The notes beneath the pieces were generated by a model that saw nothing but the letters and a program-made list of their open reading frames with translations, was not told the DNA's origin and made no database searches. Shown piece after piece: positions 1 to 8,086 of a stretch of DNA of 38,893 bases. Source of the DNA: Nanobdellati archaeon (lineage in GTDB: Archaea; Nanobdellota; Nanobdellia; Woesearchaeales; JAADFO01); contig JAADFO010000026.1 in assembly GCA_013152815.1 (NCBI GenBank), positions 1-38,893 on the forward strand. Direction: 5' to 3'. How positions within the stretch are numbered: position 1 is the stretch's first letter; each line of letters begins with the position of its first letter. Both the position numbers and the translations under genes were made by a program.

Positions 1-1244
1 CCGGTAATGTCCTCGACGTTGCTGGTCGGCTTGTTTTTTGTAGCTTCTGCAATGAGCCGATCGACATATTCCCTGGCCTCCTTTGCCTGTGTCGCGAAGC
101 GTCTGATCTGCTGGGACTTCCGGATCAGCTCTGCCCTCGTCTGGAGATAGCCTGCATCGATATATCCTTGATAATAGTCCTCGATAAGCGCCGGCGTGAT
201 GTAACGGCCGACGCTCCTGAAGGAAGGATCCTGTTCTCCGGTGAGCTTGACTGCCTGAAGGACCAGCTGCTGACCGCTCACCATGGCCGCATAGGCAAGC
301 TCTTCGCCGGCAGCGTATCTGCTGAACATCTGCAGGTCATCCTCGAAACGCCCGATGGCCCAGGCGATGGATTTCTCTGGTTCGAAACGGTCATCGTTAT
401 GCGGCGTGCACTTTGCCTGGGTGCGGCATTGTTCTCCCTGACAGTCGCAGGGGACGATGTTCTCGATGAAAGAGGGATGTGCAGTGATAAGGCTGTAGCA
501 GATGGGGATGATGCCTGCACAGCCAAGATCCTCATCGATATGGAGGGGATCGCCCCTGCTGCTTGCCGCGATAAGAGCCAGGATCTCTGAGCTGTTGGCA
601 AGGCCCCGGCTTTGTTTCTTCAACTGTTCGTCAACCGTTTCTTTGTAAAGGAGACTGACCTTGCGTATCATGTTGCCCTGGTCCTGCGGGATAAGGTATT
701 CATTGAGCGGCTGGCCGGAAAGGCCCATGCGGATGTCCTGTGACGATACGCCCATCACCCTGTCCTGGTCTGCATAGAGATGGAATGTTTTGGCAGGTAT
801 GGTGTCGGGAAAGGCCTGATCAATGTCTGCTTGGAGTCGGGGTGCAAGGTAGGCTGCCAGTGCCTGTCCGGGCGGAGAGCGGAGGCAGCTTGTCTTTTCC
901 CTGTTCCAGAGGTTGAGTCCTGCATAGGTGCCGCAGGGAGAGACAGAGAGGAAACCTCCGTTCCTGCCGAGGGGAAGCGCTGCCTCGAAGACCGCGTATT
1001 TTGCCGTGGAAGCAAGGGTGAACTGGAGCTCTTCACCGGCCTGATAGGTCCTGAAGAGGTCGGTTGATTTCTTGCCGATAGAGACATCGAGCCCTTGTTT
1101 CTCGTCGGTATATTTGTCGTTGAACAGGAAGATGGCTGCGGTGAAGATGAAGAGGACACCTATGAAGATGAAGACGATGAAAAACCGCGCCCGCTTTCCC
1201 AGGGGCCTTCTCTGTTTGTGTTGGTGTTTCATGGCGTTTGCCAT
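1..1244 (-). CDS. Membrane-anchored lytic-transglycosylase-like (SLT-fold) protein, probably catalytically dead; C-terminus runs off the window
   Basis: Manual minus-strand translation MANAMKHQHKQRRPLGKRARFFIVFIFIGVLFIFTAAIFLFNDK...NSSEILALIAASSRGDPLHIDEDLGCAGIIPICYSLI...NDDRFEPEKSIAWAIGRFEDDLQMF...DPSFRSVGRYITPALIEDYYQG... open to base 1. Colinear with the SLT domain of the CDS at 3696-5231. Not in the ORF track because it has no stop in the window. Confidence 0.75.
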   Translation of the reverse strand, partial: MANAMKHQHKQRRPLGKRARFFIVFIFIGVLFIFTAAIFLFNDKYTDEKQGLDVSIGKKSTDLFRTYQAGEELQFTLASTAKYAVFEAALPLGRNGGFLSVSPCGTYAGLNLWNREKTSCLRSPPGQALAAYLAPRLQADIDQAFPDTIPAKTFHLYADQDRVMGVSSQDIRMGLSGQPLNEYLIPQDQGNMIRKVSLLYKETVDEQLKKQSRGLANSSEILALIAASSRGDPLHIDEDLGCAGIIPICYSLITAHPSFIENIVPCDCQGEQCRTQAKCTPHNDDRFEPEKSIAWAIGRFEDDLQMFSRYAAGEELAYAAMVSGQQLVLQAVKLTGEQDPSFRSVGRYITPALIEDYYQGYIDAGYLQTRAELIRKSQQIRRFATQAKEAREYVDRLIAEATKNKPTSNVEDIT

Positions 1245-1260
1245 CTTGTTATCGTGGTAT

Positions 1261-1914
1261 TCATATCGGAAATGTGCCTGCGAAGAGCATCCAGGTGGTC
1301 AGTGTTATCTTTATGGGAGTGTGGTCAAGGCCAGGGAGATAGATGACAGCCACGGCCTTGTCGCCCTCTTGCGGAACATAGATGGACGGGCCGGTGGGAC
1401 TGCTGCCGACAGCATTGGATACAGACTCAGCATAGGTCTGGGCCTTGTCCCAGAAATAGGAATAGCCGAAGTTCGCATTGAGGGTGTCGCTGTATTCGAT
1501 ATCGAGGTTCCAGAACTGCCCATATCGCTGGAAGAACATCTCCTTGGCCTTCTCCCTGACGATGGCCAGGCGTTCGTCCTGATATTGGCCGAGGATGATG
1601 AGATCGGCCAGGGTGAGTGTCTTGTCGAAGACATCGGCACCTCCTGCGCCGGCAAAGGCCACGCCAGAACCCTGGTCTGCCGGTGTCCTGAGGAACGTGA
1701 GAAGCGCGGTGTCAGTATTGAGGGACAGAGCATCCTGGTTGATTTTCTGGTCTGGCCGGTCCTTGAAGACAGACAGCATGATGATGAAAAGAGCTGCTAC
1801 GAGGATGATGCCCAGCAAGGCAAAGGAATCAGGCAGGACCGTCGCCTGGGCACGCTTCCTGGTTCTCGTTCTTCCTCTTCGTTCGGGGATTTCTGTTCTC
1901 TTCATACGCATCAT
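1261..1914 (-). CDS. Single-TM envelope protein of unknown function, prepilin-like N-terminus (KRAQATVLPDSFALLGIILVAALFII)
   Basis: Intact 217-aa ORF; N-terminal basic stretch plus TM; colinear with neighbours. Confidence 0.75.
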   Translation of the reverse strand: MMRMKRTEIPERRGRTRTRKRAQATVLPDSFALLGIILVAALFIIMLSVFKDRPDQKINQDALSLNTDTALLTFLRTPADQGSGVAFAGAGGADVFDKTLTLADLIILGQYQDERLAIVREKAKEMFFQRYGQFWNLDIEYSDTLNANFGYSYFWDKAQTYAESVSNAVGSSPTGPSIYVPQEGDKAVAVIYLPGLDHTPIKITLTTWMLFAGTFPI

Positions 1915-1955
1915 CGGACTTGTTCTGTTATGTTTCGTGTTTCTGATGCCTATGG

Positions 1956-2501
1956 CTAACTGCTGGGCATCAGCACATCAAATTTCAGGTATCCTGGTAT
2001 GAGACGCTGCCGGTAGCGGTCCCAGATGAGGATGTTGCGGGTTTCCCGCACCCTTGCGCTCGAACCCTTTCCAGAGAAGCCCGCGAGGACATCCCATCGG
2101 TCGTACCATCGCCTGTTCAGATAGATGGGCGGAACATAGTCCTTGCGTTCTGGGGATGCCCTGGAACCGGCAGCGTGGAGCGTTATCTTTGCGGCGATGA
2201 TCTTGTTCGGGTGCGTGAAATTGATGGCCTGGGCCAGCCGTCGGTCGGTGAAGTATAAGGGGTCGACGATGCCAGGGTGGCTCGAAAGCCCGTCATCATA
2301 GGTGAAACCGTGGGGGGAGAAGTATATCCGGTTGATCAGTGTGGCAGCCTTTGCCGGCTGGTCGTGCAGGGAGATGTTGGCGAACCACACGATGGCAGCA
2401 TTCGCCAGCACAAAGACGATGACCAGGACCATCAGGTTGATGATCCACCAGGTGAATTCGAAAGCAACTCCTCGCCTGCCCAACCGAAGACGGCTTGCCA
2501 T
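1956..2501 (-). CDS. Single-TM envelope protein of unknown function (RRGVAFEFTWWIINLMVLVIVFVLANAAIVWF)
   Basis: 181-aa ORF abutting the next gene; N-terminal TM and predicted extracellular domain. Confidence 0.75.
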   Translation of the reverse strand: MASRLRLGRRGVAFEFTWWIINLMVLVIVFVLANAAIVWFANISLHDQPAKAATLINRIYFSPHGFTYDDGLSSHPGIVDPLYFTDRRLAQAINFTHPNKIIAAKITLHAAGSRASPERKDYVPPIYLNRRWYDRWDVLAGFSGKGSSARVRETRNILIWDRYRQRLIPGYLKFDVLMPSS

Positions 2502-3520
2502 CAGGGACCCACCTTCTTTGGGAAATAATCAAGGATTGCCGTGTCGATGGCATGGGCAAGGGGCCCGGGAGATGACGTGATGCTCAGTTGAGGATCCGCC
2601 CGGCTGTTGCCTATCTCGAGATAGACAGCGAGAGGGTTGCCTGCATAGAGTTCTGGTTGGTTCCCCGGCAGGACAGCGGTGCCTTGCAGCTGGGGGAAGG
2701 CGGCCTGTATCTCGTTGAGGATGCGACAGGCAAGATGTTTTGAAGGACGGAAGCGGCTGTCCCGCGGTTGCGGCACATAGGCGACCACGTCCTCAACAGC
2801 CGGATCTGCATTTGCACCCTGGTGGAGGGAGAGCATCACCAGGTTGCCCTGCATCTTCTGGTAACGCTCCTTATCTGTCGGCCGGGACTGCCTCGAACGG
2901 GTGGCAGAGGCAGGATACCCTGTTCCTGTACCGAGCAGCGCACGGGTGATGCTCCAGGTGAGCGCCCGTTCAGACGATGTCGCAAATCCCGGATCGATGA
3001 TCACCTTGATCTGCGCCAGCGGTGTTGATGAACGGCTGCCGCAATCCATCAGACGCAGAGAGACTTTAGGGTCATCCTTGTCGAACACGAGCAGGGTGTT
3101 CTCCTGCTTGGCCATGGCAAGGGAGGTGAGGACCCCCTTGTCGTGCAACGAGTAGGCAGTATCCTGGCCGTAGGGATAACGGAAGGGAAGGATGCTCTTG
3201 TCGTCCCTGATGGAAACGGTATCGTTGGAGAAGTTCAGCGTATATCGGTCGAGAGGCGGAGGGTAGTAGAGCTCAAGATTTCCAGGTGCAGCATAGACCG
3301 CAGAGGTAAGCAGACCGATGTCCCGCACATAGTATATCTTGTTGAAGTAGGTGGAGTCGCTGACACTTGCCATGTTGCCGTAGAGGACGACGACAACCAT
3401 CACCACGAGAACTGTCTGAAGAGCCATGATAAAGAGGTCTGTATCTCCGTCTGCGTCTTTCCGCTTCCATAGCGATGCAGCAGTTGCCCTATTTCCAGCA
3501 TGCCCCTCTTTTGACAGCAT
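2501..3520 (-). CDS. Membrane-anchored divergent N-acetylmuramoyl-L-alanine amidase (Amidase_3-like)
   Basis: Internal ATG chosen within ORF 2501-3694, just downstream of a TATTTAAAT box. N-terminal TM MALQTVLVVMVVVVLYG. Amidase_3-like string IKVIIDPGFATSSERALTWSITRALLGTG...TRS...NLVMLSLHQGAN...NPLAVYLEIGNSRADPQL...LAHAIDTAILDYF. Confidence 0.65.
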   Translation of the reverse strand: MLSKEGHAGNRATAASLWKRKDADGDTDLFIMALQTVLVVMVVVVLYGNMASVSDSTYFNKIYYVRDIGLLTSAVYAAPGNLELYYPPPLDRYTLNFSNDTVSIRDDKSILPFRYPYGQDTAYSLHDKGVLTSLAMAKQENTLLVFDKDDPKVSLRLMDCGSRSSTPLAQIKVIIDPGFATSSERALTWSITRALLGTGTGYPASATRSRQSRPTDKERYQKMQGNLVMLSLHQGANADPAVEDVVAYVPQPRDSRFRPSKHLACRILNEIQAAFPQLQGTAVLPGNQPELYAGNPLAVYLEIGNSRADPQLSITSSPGPLAHAIDTAILDYFPKKVGP

Positions 3521-3540
3521 GAAGAATTCACAGCAAAGAG

Positions 3541-3556
3541 CATTTAAATACTTTTG
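3541..3556 (-). promoter_or_regulatory. Putative TATA box for the amidase-like gene
   Basis: Minus strand AAAAGTATTTAAATGC about 25-30 nt upstream of the chosen ATG, suggesting a leaderless transcript. Confidence 0.5.
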
Positions 3557-3584
3557 GTCGGTGGCTGACGCTCCCAAGAACATG

Positions 3585-3685
3585 ACGAGAGGGAGAGAGA
3601 AAGAGCAGAAAGGGATGAAAAAAAAGAGGGGTGAGAGAAACCGGGGCAGGAAAGAAAAAGAAAAAAAGAAAAGAAACCGAACAGC
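3585..3685 (-). terminator. T-rich termination region after the transglycosylase gene
   Basis: Sense (minus) strand carries oligo-T runs (TTTCTTTTCTTTTTTTCTTTTTCTTTCC ... CTCTTTTTTTTCATCCC) just after the stop codon at 3696; plus strand is homopurine. Confidence 0.45.
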
Positions 3686-3695
3686 AGCAGACATG

Positions 3696-5231
3696 TCAGG
3701 TGATGGTGGTGCCTATCTTCTGTTCAGCGAGTTCCTTGTATGCCAGGACCCTGGGGACGTACTGCGCAGTCTCGGCTGGAAGGTATGCTGAGACCTCGGC
3801 GAAAGAGGGGTTGGCCTTTCCGGTCTTTCGGATCGCCTTGATGACAGCGCCGGGTCCTGCGTTATAGGCTGCGATGACGAAGGAAAGATAATCAGGTGAT
3901 GTGTGATATGCAGCGAGATATTGGGTGGCGAGCTTGTTGAGGTAATTGATGCCCGAACGGATGGCCCGGTCGGGATTGAAGCGGTCGTCGTTGGCTGGCC
4001 CGCAGCGGGGACTGATGCATGTCCCTGCAACACGGCTCGCCGGCTTCAGGCAGGAACAGGCCGTAAGGAATGATTCCCTGAAGCCGCCGATGACCCCATT
4101 CTCCTGGGAGTTCTCCTTTGCGGTCGCGTAGGTGAACTGCATAAGCCCCGCAGCGTCTGCAGAGGATACTGCATCGGTTCTCCCCGCGCTCTCAGTGAGG
4201 ATGTGCCCCAGGATAAGAGAGGGGGTGATGCCTTCATAGGAGGGGGCCTGTGTGTGCATCGCATCAAGGATGGTGGGGAGATATGCTGAGATCGCCTGAT
4301 CCATGGTCTTGCTGCTGCCGCTTCCGAGGATGACATTTCCTGCCAAGGGGATGGAGGAGAGCGTGTCGATCTCTTTCTTTCGCGCACCGAGAAAATCCTT
4401 GCTCGCTTCATCCTGGATAGCACCGTAGAGATAGACAAGACCCTGCTGATCCGGATCTGCATAGCGCATGTCCATCTTATCGAGATAGAGTCGCTGGCTG
4501 TTCCAGGTCCCGCATTCATCGCCGTAGATGACAAAGTAACCGTAGGGCGCCTTGTCCAGGACGGCATTGCCGCTCTTTACATCGACCTGACGATGGATGC
4601 CGCAGAATCTTGGCTCCTCCTTCGATCGATAATGGGAGATGAAGATGACCTCGCTGGAAAAGGTCCTGCAGTCGAGGATGTTGGTGTCCTGTTCAGACAG
4701 GGAATTCTCCTTGATGTCACCCTGGTAGAGACAAAGACATGCCTGGTCGCCGCATCGTAACGGCCGGATGATGGGACCGTCGGTATCGCCTTCCTGGACC
4801 AATGCCTGCCCATGGACCTGCAGCGAATCCCAGCCTCTGTCAAAACCGACGATCGCATATCCTGGTGGAAGCGAAAGCGTGGTGGTGGTCTCTTCATATT
4901 GTCGGGTGCTGCCGAGAAGGGCATCGATGTTCCTGGCGAGCCCCTCGAAATTGTTGGTGGCTGCCTGCTGTTCGGAGGAGGATCCTGCGCTCATCGCCTG
5001 GAGCACGTGGGGGACGAGGAAGACGATGAGCACTGCGCCCAGAAGAAGATAGAACGTCTGGTTGAGGAGATAGTGTCCTTCTGCTTTCTTGTCTCCCCTG
5101 TCTCTCCTGCCAGAAAAGGAGAACCTTCTTGAGGGCCGAGAACGACTCCAGGAAACCCGTTGCCCTGTCCGCGGCTGCGTCTGAGGATCGCTCAACTGTT
5201 TTCTGGACTCCTGCCGCGTCAGTAGGTGCAT
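3696..5231 (-). CDS. Membrane-anchored lytic transglycosylase (GH23/SLT) with N-terminal Cys-rich module
   Basis: SLT signatures HILTESAGRTDAVSSADAAGLMQFTYATAKE and VIAAYNAGPGAVIKAIRKTGKANPSFAEVSAYLPAET; N-terminal TM (LLNQTFYLLLGAVLIVFLVPHVL). Start MHLLTRQES overlaps the upstream stop. Confidence 0.88.
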   Translation of the reverse strand: MHLLTRQESRKQLSDPQTQPRTGQRVSWSRSRPSRRFSFSGRRDRGDKKAEGHYLLNQTFYLLLGAVLIVFLVPHVLQAMSAGSSSEQQAATNNFEGLARNIDALLGSTRQYEETTTTLSLPPGYAIVGFDRGWDSLQVHGQALVQEGDTDGPIIRPLRCGDQACLCLYQGDIKENSLSEQDTNILDCRTFSSEVIFISHYRSKEEPRFCGIHRQVDVKSGNAVLDKAPYGYFVIYGDECGTWNSQRLYLDKMDMRYADPDQQGLVYLYGAIQDEASKDFLGARKKEIDTLSSIPLAGNVILGSGSSKTMDQAISAYLPTILDAMHTQAPSYEGITPSLILGHILTESAGRTDAVSSADAAGLMQFTYATAKENSQENGVIGGFRESFLTACSCLKPASRVAGTCISPRCGPANDDRFNPDRAIRSGINYLNKLATQYLAAYHTSPDYLSFVIAAYNAGPGAVIKAIRKTGKANPSFAEVSAYLPAETAQYVPRVLAYKELAEQKIGTTIT

Positions 5232-6565
5232 GCATACTCCCCCTTGGCCCTTCGTTCCATCGCCAGGTTCCATTGGGGCGTGCCCATCTCAAAATGCCAT
5301 GGTTCCCCTGAAAACCTGACAAACCCCGCCTGGCACATCACCGATTCCACCCGGGCGGGATCCATGTTGTTGAGGTTCCTTCCTGCGCCGTCATATATGA
5401 CAATGTCGATGGCCCCGCCGCTCATGTGGGGGCAGGGCTGTTGATTGTCGACAGAACCAGGATAGCAAGCAAGGCTGCAATGATACGGCCGGCCATTATG
5501 GTGTTTGGTCTTATAACATTGGTAGAGATCGTTCTGGATGTTCCAGTCCCTGTACGCCTGGGTGATGACCATGCGGTAGTTGTGATGGGAGCTTGTGGGA
5601 TCTTGGAAGTCGGTGGAAAGTTTCTCGAGCGCGTCGCGGACCGGAGGGATGGCCTTGCATATCTTGCCGAAATCGGTATTGGTCTCGTCACAGGTGATGC
5701 CGGGAATGCCCTGGATGCTCACGAGCTGGCTCGTATCGATGGTATAGTGGGTCTGTGGCAGATAGGTTACCAGCGTAGCGATGCGGTCCCTGACGGAATC
5801 ATCCTCTATGGCGCCGTAGATGAATATCCTGGAATCGGTGCTCTCTGGATCGGGATTCTGATCACGGAGCCGCTCAAGATAGAGCTTTTGGGCATCCCAT
5901 TGACCGCATTTATCCCCATAGATGACAAAGTAGCCGTAGGGTCCTGTCTTGAGAGGTTCGTCGAGGCCGGAAAAGACCAGCTGCCTTCGTGTCCCACACA
6001 TGCGTGGCTTAGCATCCTGCTGATCATCAATCGGATCGACAGGCCGCTGATACCTGCTGATGAAGCTCACGTCGCCTGCAAAGGGTATGCACTGCACCAC
6101 ATGGACATCCCGCTGGGACAGATCGTTCTCTTTGATGTCGTCATCATAGAGGCAGATGCACGCTGCATCACCACAGGCGCTGGGTTTGAAAAAAGCTCCG
6201 CCGTTGCGATAACGGTCCGCCTGCGTATGGCTGCCAGAGATGCGTTTCCAGTTCTTGTCAAAGCCGACGATGGCATACCCCCCGCGGAGGCTCAGGGTCG
6301 TATCCCGATAGCCGTAGTCTGGTCCGTCGAGAAGCGCCTGTATGCTGTTGCCGAGACCGTTAAAATTGTCGATGGTTGCCTGGGTCTCTGCATCCTTGGA
6401 ACCCGGAGTCCCGAGAAAGCTCGTTATGATCGGCAGGATCATCAGGATGGCCAGACCCGCGAGCAGGAGTTGCAACACCTCAAACAGCGTTATCGCGCCC
6501 TTTTTTTCATTAGCTCGTCGTCGCACCAGTATCCCCCGTCCTGGCAGGTTCTCCGAGGATGTCAT
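5219..6565 (-). CDS. Membrane-anchored D-Ala-D-Ala carboxypeptidase-like protein (peptidase M15/VanY) with N-terminal Cys-rich module
   Basis: M15 signatures PHMSGGAIDIVIYDG and EPWHFE; N-terminal TM (KKGAITLFEVLQLLLAGLAILMILPII). The exact start is uncertain: ATG at 6565 or a downstream GTG near the upstream stop. Confidence 0.87.
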   Translation of the reverse strand: MTSSENLPGRGILVRRRANEKKGAITLFEVLQLLLAGLAILMILPIITSFLGTPGSKDAETQATIDNFNGLGNSIQALLDGPDYGYRDTTLSLRGGYAIVGFDKNWKRISGSHTQADRYRNGGAFFKPSACGDAACICLYDDDIKENDLSQRDVHVVQCIPFAGDVSFISRYQRPVDPIDDQQDAKPRMCGTRRQLVFSGLDEPLKTGPYGYFVIYGDKCGQWDAQKLYLERLRDQNPDPESTDSRIFIYGAIEDDSVRDRIATLVTYLPQTHYTIDTSQLVSIQGIPGITCDETNTDFGKICKAIPPVRDALEKLSTDFQDPTSSHHNYRMVITQAYRDWNIQNDLYQCYKTKHHNGRPYHCSLACYPGSVDNQQPCPHMSGGAIDIVIYDGAGRNLNNMDPARVESVMCQAGFVRFSGEPWHFEMGTPQWNLAMERRAKGEYACTY

Positions 6566-6788
6566 TTAGTGAATCCCTGCTGTGGTCAGATTGTTGGATG
6601 GTCGAATTGATCGTGGGAGCGAGTCCGCCCTGGATGATCTTCTCCCAGAAGAGCGAATAGGTGATGTAGAGCAGGATGCCCAGGACGACAAGGATGAGGA
6701 TCATGTCCCCCACCGTGCTGAAACCGAACATGGCCTTCTTCGGAAGACTCTTCCTTGTATGTTTTGATCGAAATCTCATGACATTCAA
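6510..6788 (-). CDS. Small single-TM protein
   Basis: 92-aa ORF MNVMRFRSKHTRKSLPKKAMFGFSTVGDMILILVVLGILLYITYSLFW...; overlaps neighbours in operon style. Confidence 0.7.
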   Translation of the reverse strand: MNVMRFRSKHTRKSLPKKAMFGFSTVGDMILILVVLGILLYITYSLFWEKIIQGGLAPTINSTIQQSDHSRDSLNDILGEPARTGDTGATTS

Positions 6789-7063
6789 CCTCCTTTTTTA
6801 TCCGGAGCAGAGATGCAGCAGATATTTTCTCCTGTGCAGCCTATCTTTCCGAAACGTAATGGCCCGCACTCTGATGGTGCCTTACAGCTGGCGCCTTTGA
6901 ACTTGCTTGGGCAGTCATCGATGCTTGATGAGAAGAGCGATGACTTGTTGACGATGATGGCGATGGTCACGATAAGGACGATAAGGACGATGGCCGCGAT
7001 CACGATGGTGTTGAGGCTGATGCCCTGTGCCTGTTTTTGTTGTCTCAACAGCTGTTTTCTCAT
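6785..7063 (-). CDS. Pilin-like Cys-rich small membrane protein
   Basis: MRKQLLRQQKQAQGISLNTIVIAAIVLIVLIVTIAIIV...CPSKFKGASCKAPSECGPLRFGKIGCTGENICCISAPDKKGG; start overlaps the upstream stop as TAATG. Confidence 0.78.
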   Translation of the reverse strand: MRKQLLRQQKQAQGISLNTIVIAAIVLIVLIVTIAIIVNKSSLFSSSIDDCPSKFKGASCKAPSECGPLRFGKIGCTGENICCISAPDKKGG

Positions 7064-7707
7064 TAGCTCACCCCGGTGATGATGCAGGTGTCGCTTGGCC
7101 GCAGGGTATGATCTCCGGCGATGCGCTTGCTGCTGTCCATTTTGATAAGGAGATGATAGTTGTGTTTCAGGAACCCCCATCCTGGCTGATAGATCTTCAG
7201 GGAGATCTTGGAATGGTCATCGGGATCTGCGAACATCGGGCGGAAAAGCGCGGGATCTTCCTCCATCTTGTCACCGAAGACCTCTTGGGGGGTGCTCCAG
7301 TCAGATTCCTTTACGAGGAAGAGCGGGTTGCGATAGGATACCTTGATGTGCATCCAGGGAATCTTTCCGTCGAGAGGGTCATTGAGGTCCTCTGAGAAGG
7401 AAAGCAGGATGGTGTCCTCAGATATCTTGTCCTTGGTCGGCTGGTAGGCAAAATCCTTGACCGTGCAATCCCGCACCGGAAGCTCTGACGGTTCCCTGTG
7501 CAGAAGACAGACATTTTTAGGGAGGCAGGGTCCGCTTAGGTCATCCTGGACTGTATCTGCGAGCCCCACGAGATTAAGGCCCCCTTTCCAAAGGGGGACC
7601 ATATAGGTGGAGATGATGAAATACAGCACCCCCGCAACAATCAATAGGAGAATAAACTTGATGGCAACTCCATAACCCTTCAAGTCTCCTTCTCCTCTTT
7701 TGTTCAT
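7063..7707 (-). CDS. Single-TM envelope protein of unknown function
   Basis: 214-aa ORF MNKRGEGDLKGYGVAIKFILLLIVAGVLYFIIS...; Cys-containing ectodomain. Confidence 0.75.
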   Translation of the reverse strand: MNKRGEGDLKGYGVAIKFILLLIVAGVLYFIISTYMVPLWKGGLNLVGLADTVQDDLSGPCLPKNVCLLHREPSELPVRDCTVKDFAYQPTKDKISEDTILLSFSEDLNDPLDGKIPWMHIKVSYRNPLFLVKESDWSTPQEVFGDKMEEDPALFRPMFADPDDHSKISLKIYQPGWGFLKHNYHLLIKMDSSKRIAGDHTLRPSDTCIITGVS

Positions 7708-7755
7708 CTTTCATGACCCGCTTATCTTTCTGGCGTTTTCTATCGTTTTTGTCTC

Positions 7756-7920
7756 TTAGTTGCCGAATTGAAACACTCGGACGATGTGATCCATAAGGCT
7801 GACCAGGTCTTTCCTGGTGAGCACGAGGAGACCGATGATAGCAGCAAGAAACCCCAAAGCGACCATCCACTTCACAACAGTGGACTCGAGGAATGCTTTC
7901 CTTCCTTTTATGCGTTTCAT
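7756..7920 (-). CDS. 54-aa single-TM peptide (missed by the ORF track)
   Basis: Manual translation MKRIKGRKAFLESTVVKWMVALGFLAAIIGLLVLTRKDLVSLMDHIVRVFQFGN*; fills the gap in the operon. Confidence 0.65.
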   Translation of the reverse strand: MKRIKGRKAFLESTVVKWMVALGFLAAIIGLLVLTRKDLVSLMDHIVRVFQFGN

Positions 7921-8086
7921 GTCGGTTCACTTCGCATGGTCTGTTCAGGCAACATCCTGCCCGAGGACGGGACAGGGCCACTGAAGGCCAAATCATCTAT
8001 CCCGACGCAACAATAAAAAGCTATCGGTGGTTTTAAGCTTGGCCGGCCCCGCTTTTTCCTCGCGACACATATCAGGAATTGCCAAT

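Noticed and set aside
755-1159. 134-aa minus ORF (Ser/Pro-rich)
   Set aside because: Wrong frame of the SLT-like pseudoenzyme gene, whose true frame is open from 1244 to base 1.
1072-1959. 295-aa plus-strand ORF
   Set aside because: Antisense to the 217-aa TM protein and spans intergenic DNA; composition does not look like a real protein.
5426-6610. 394-aa plus-strand ORF
   Set aside because: Antisense to the M15 carboxypeptidase gene, whose motifs are clear.
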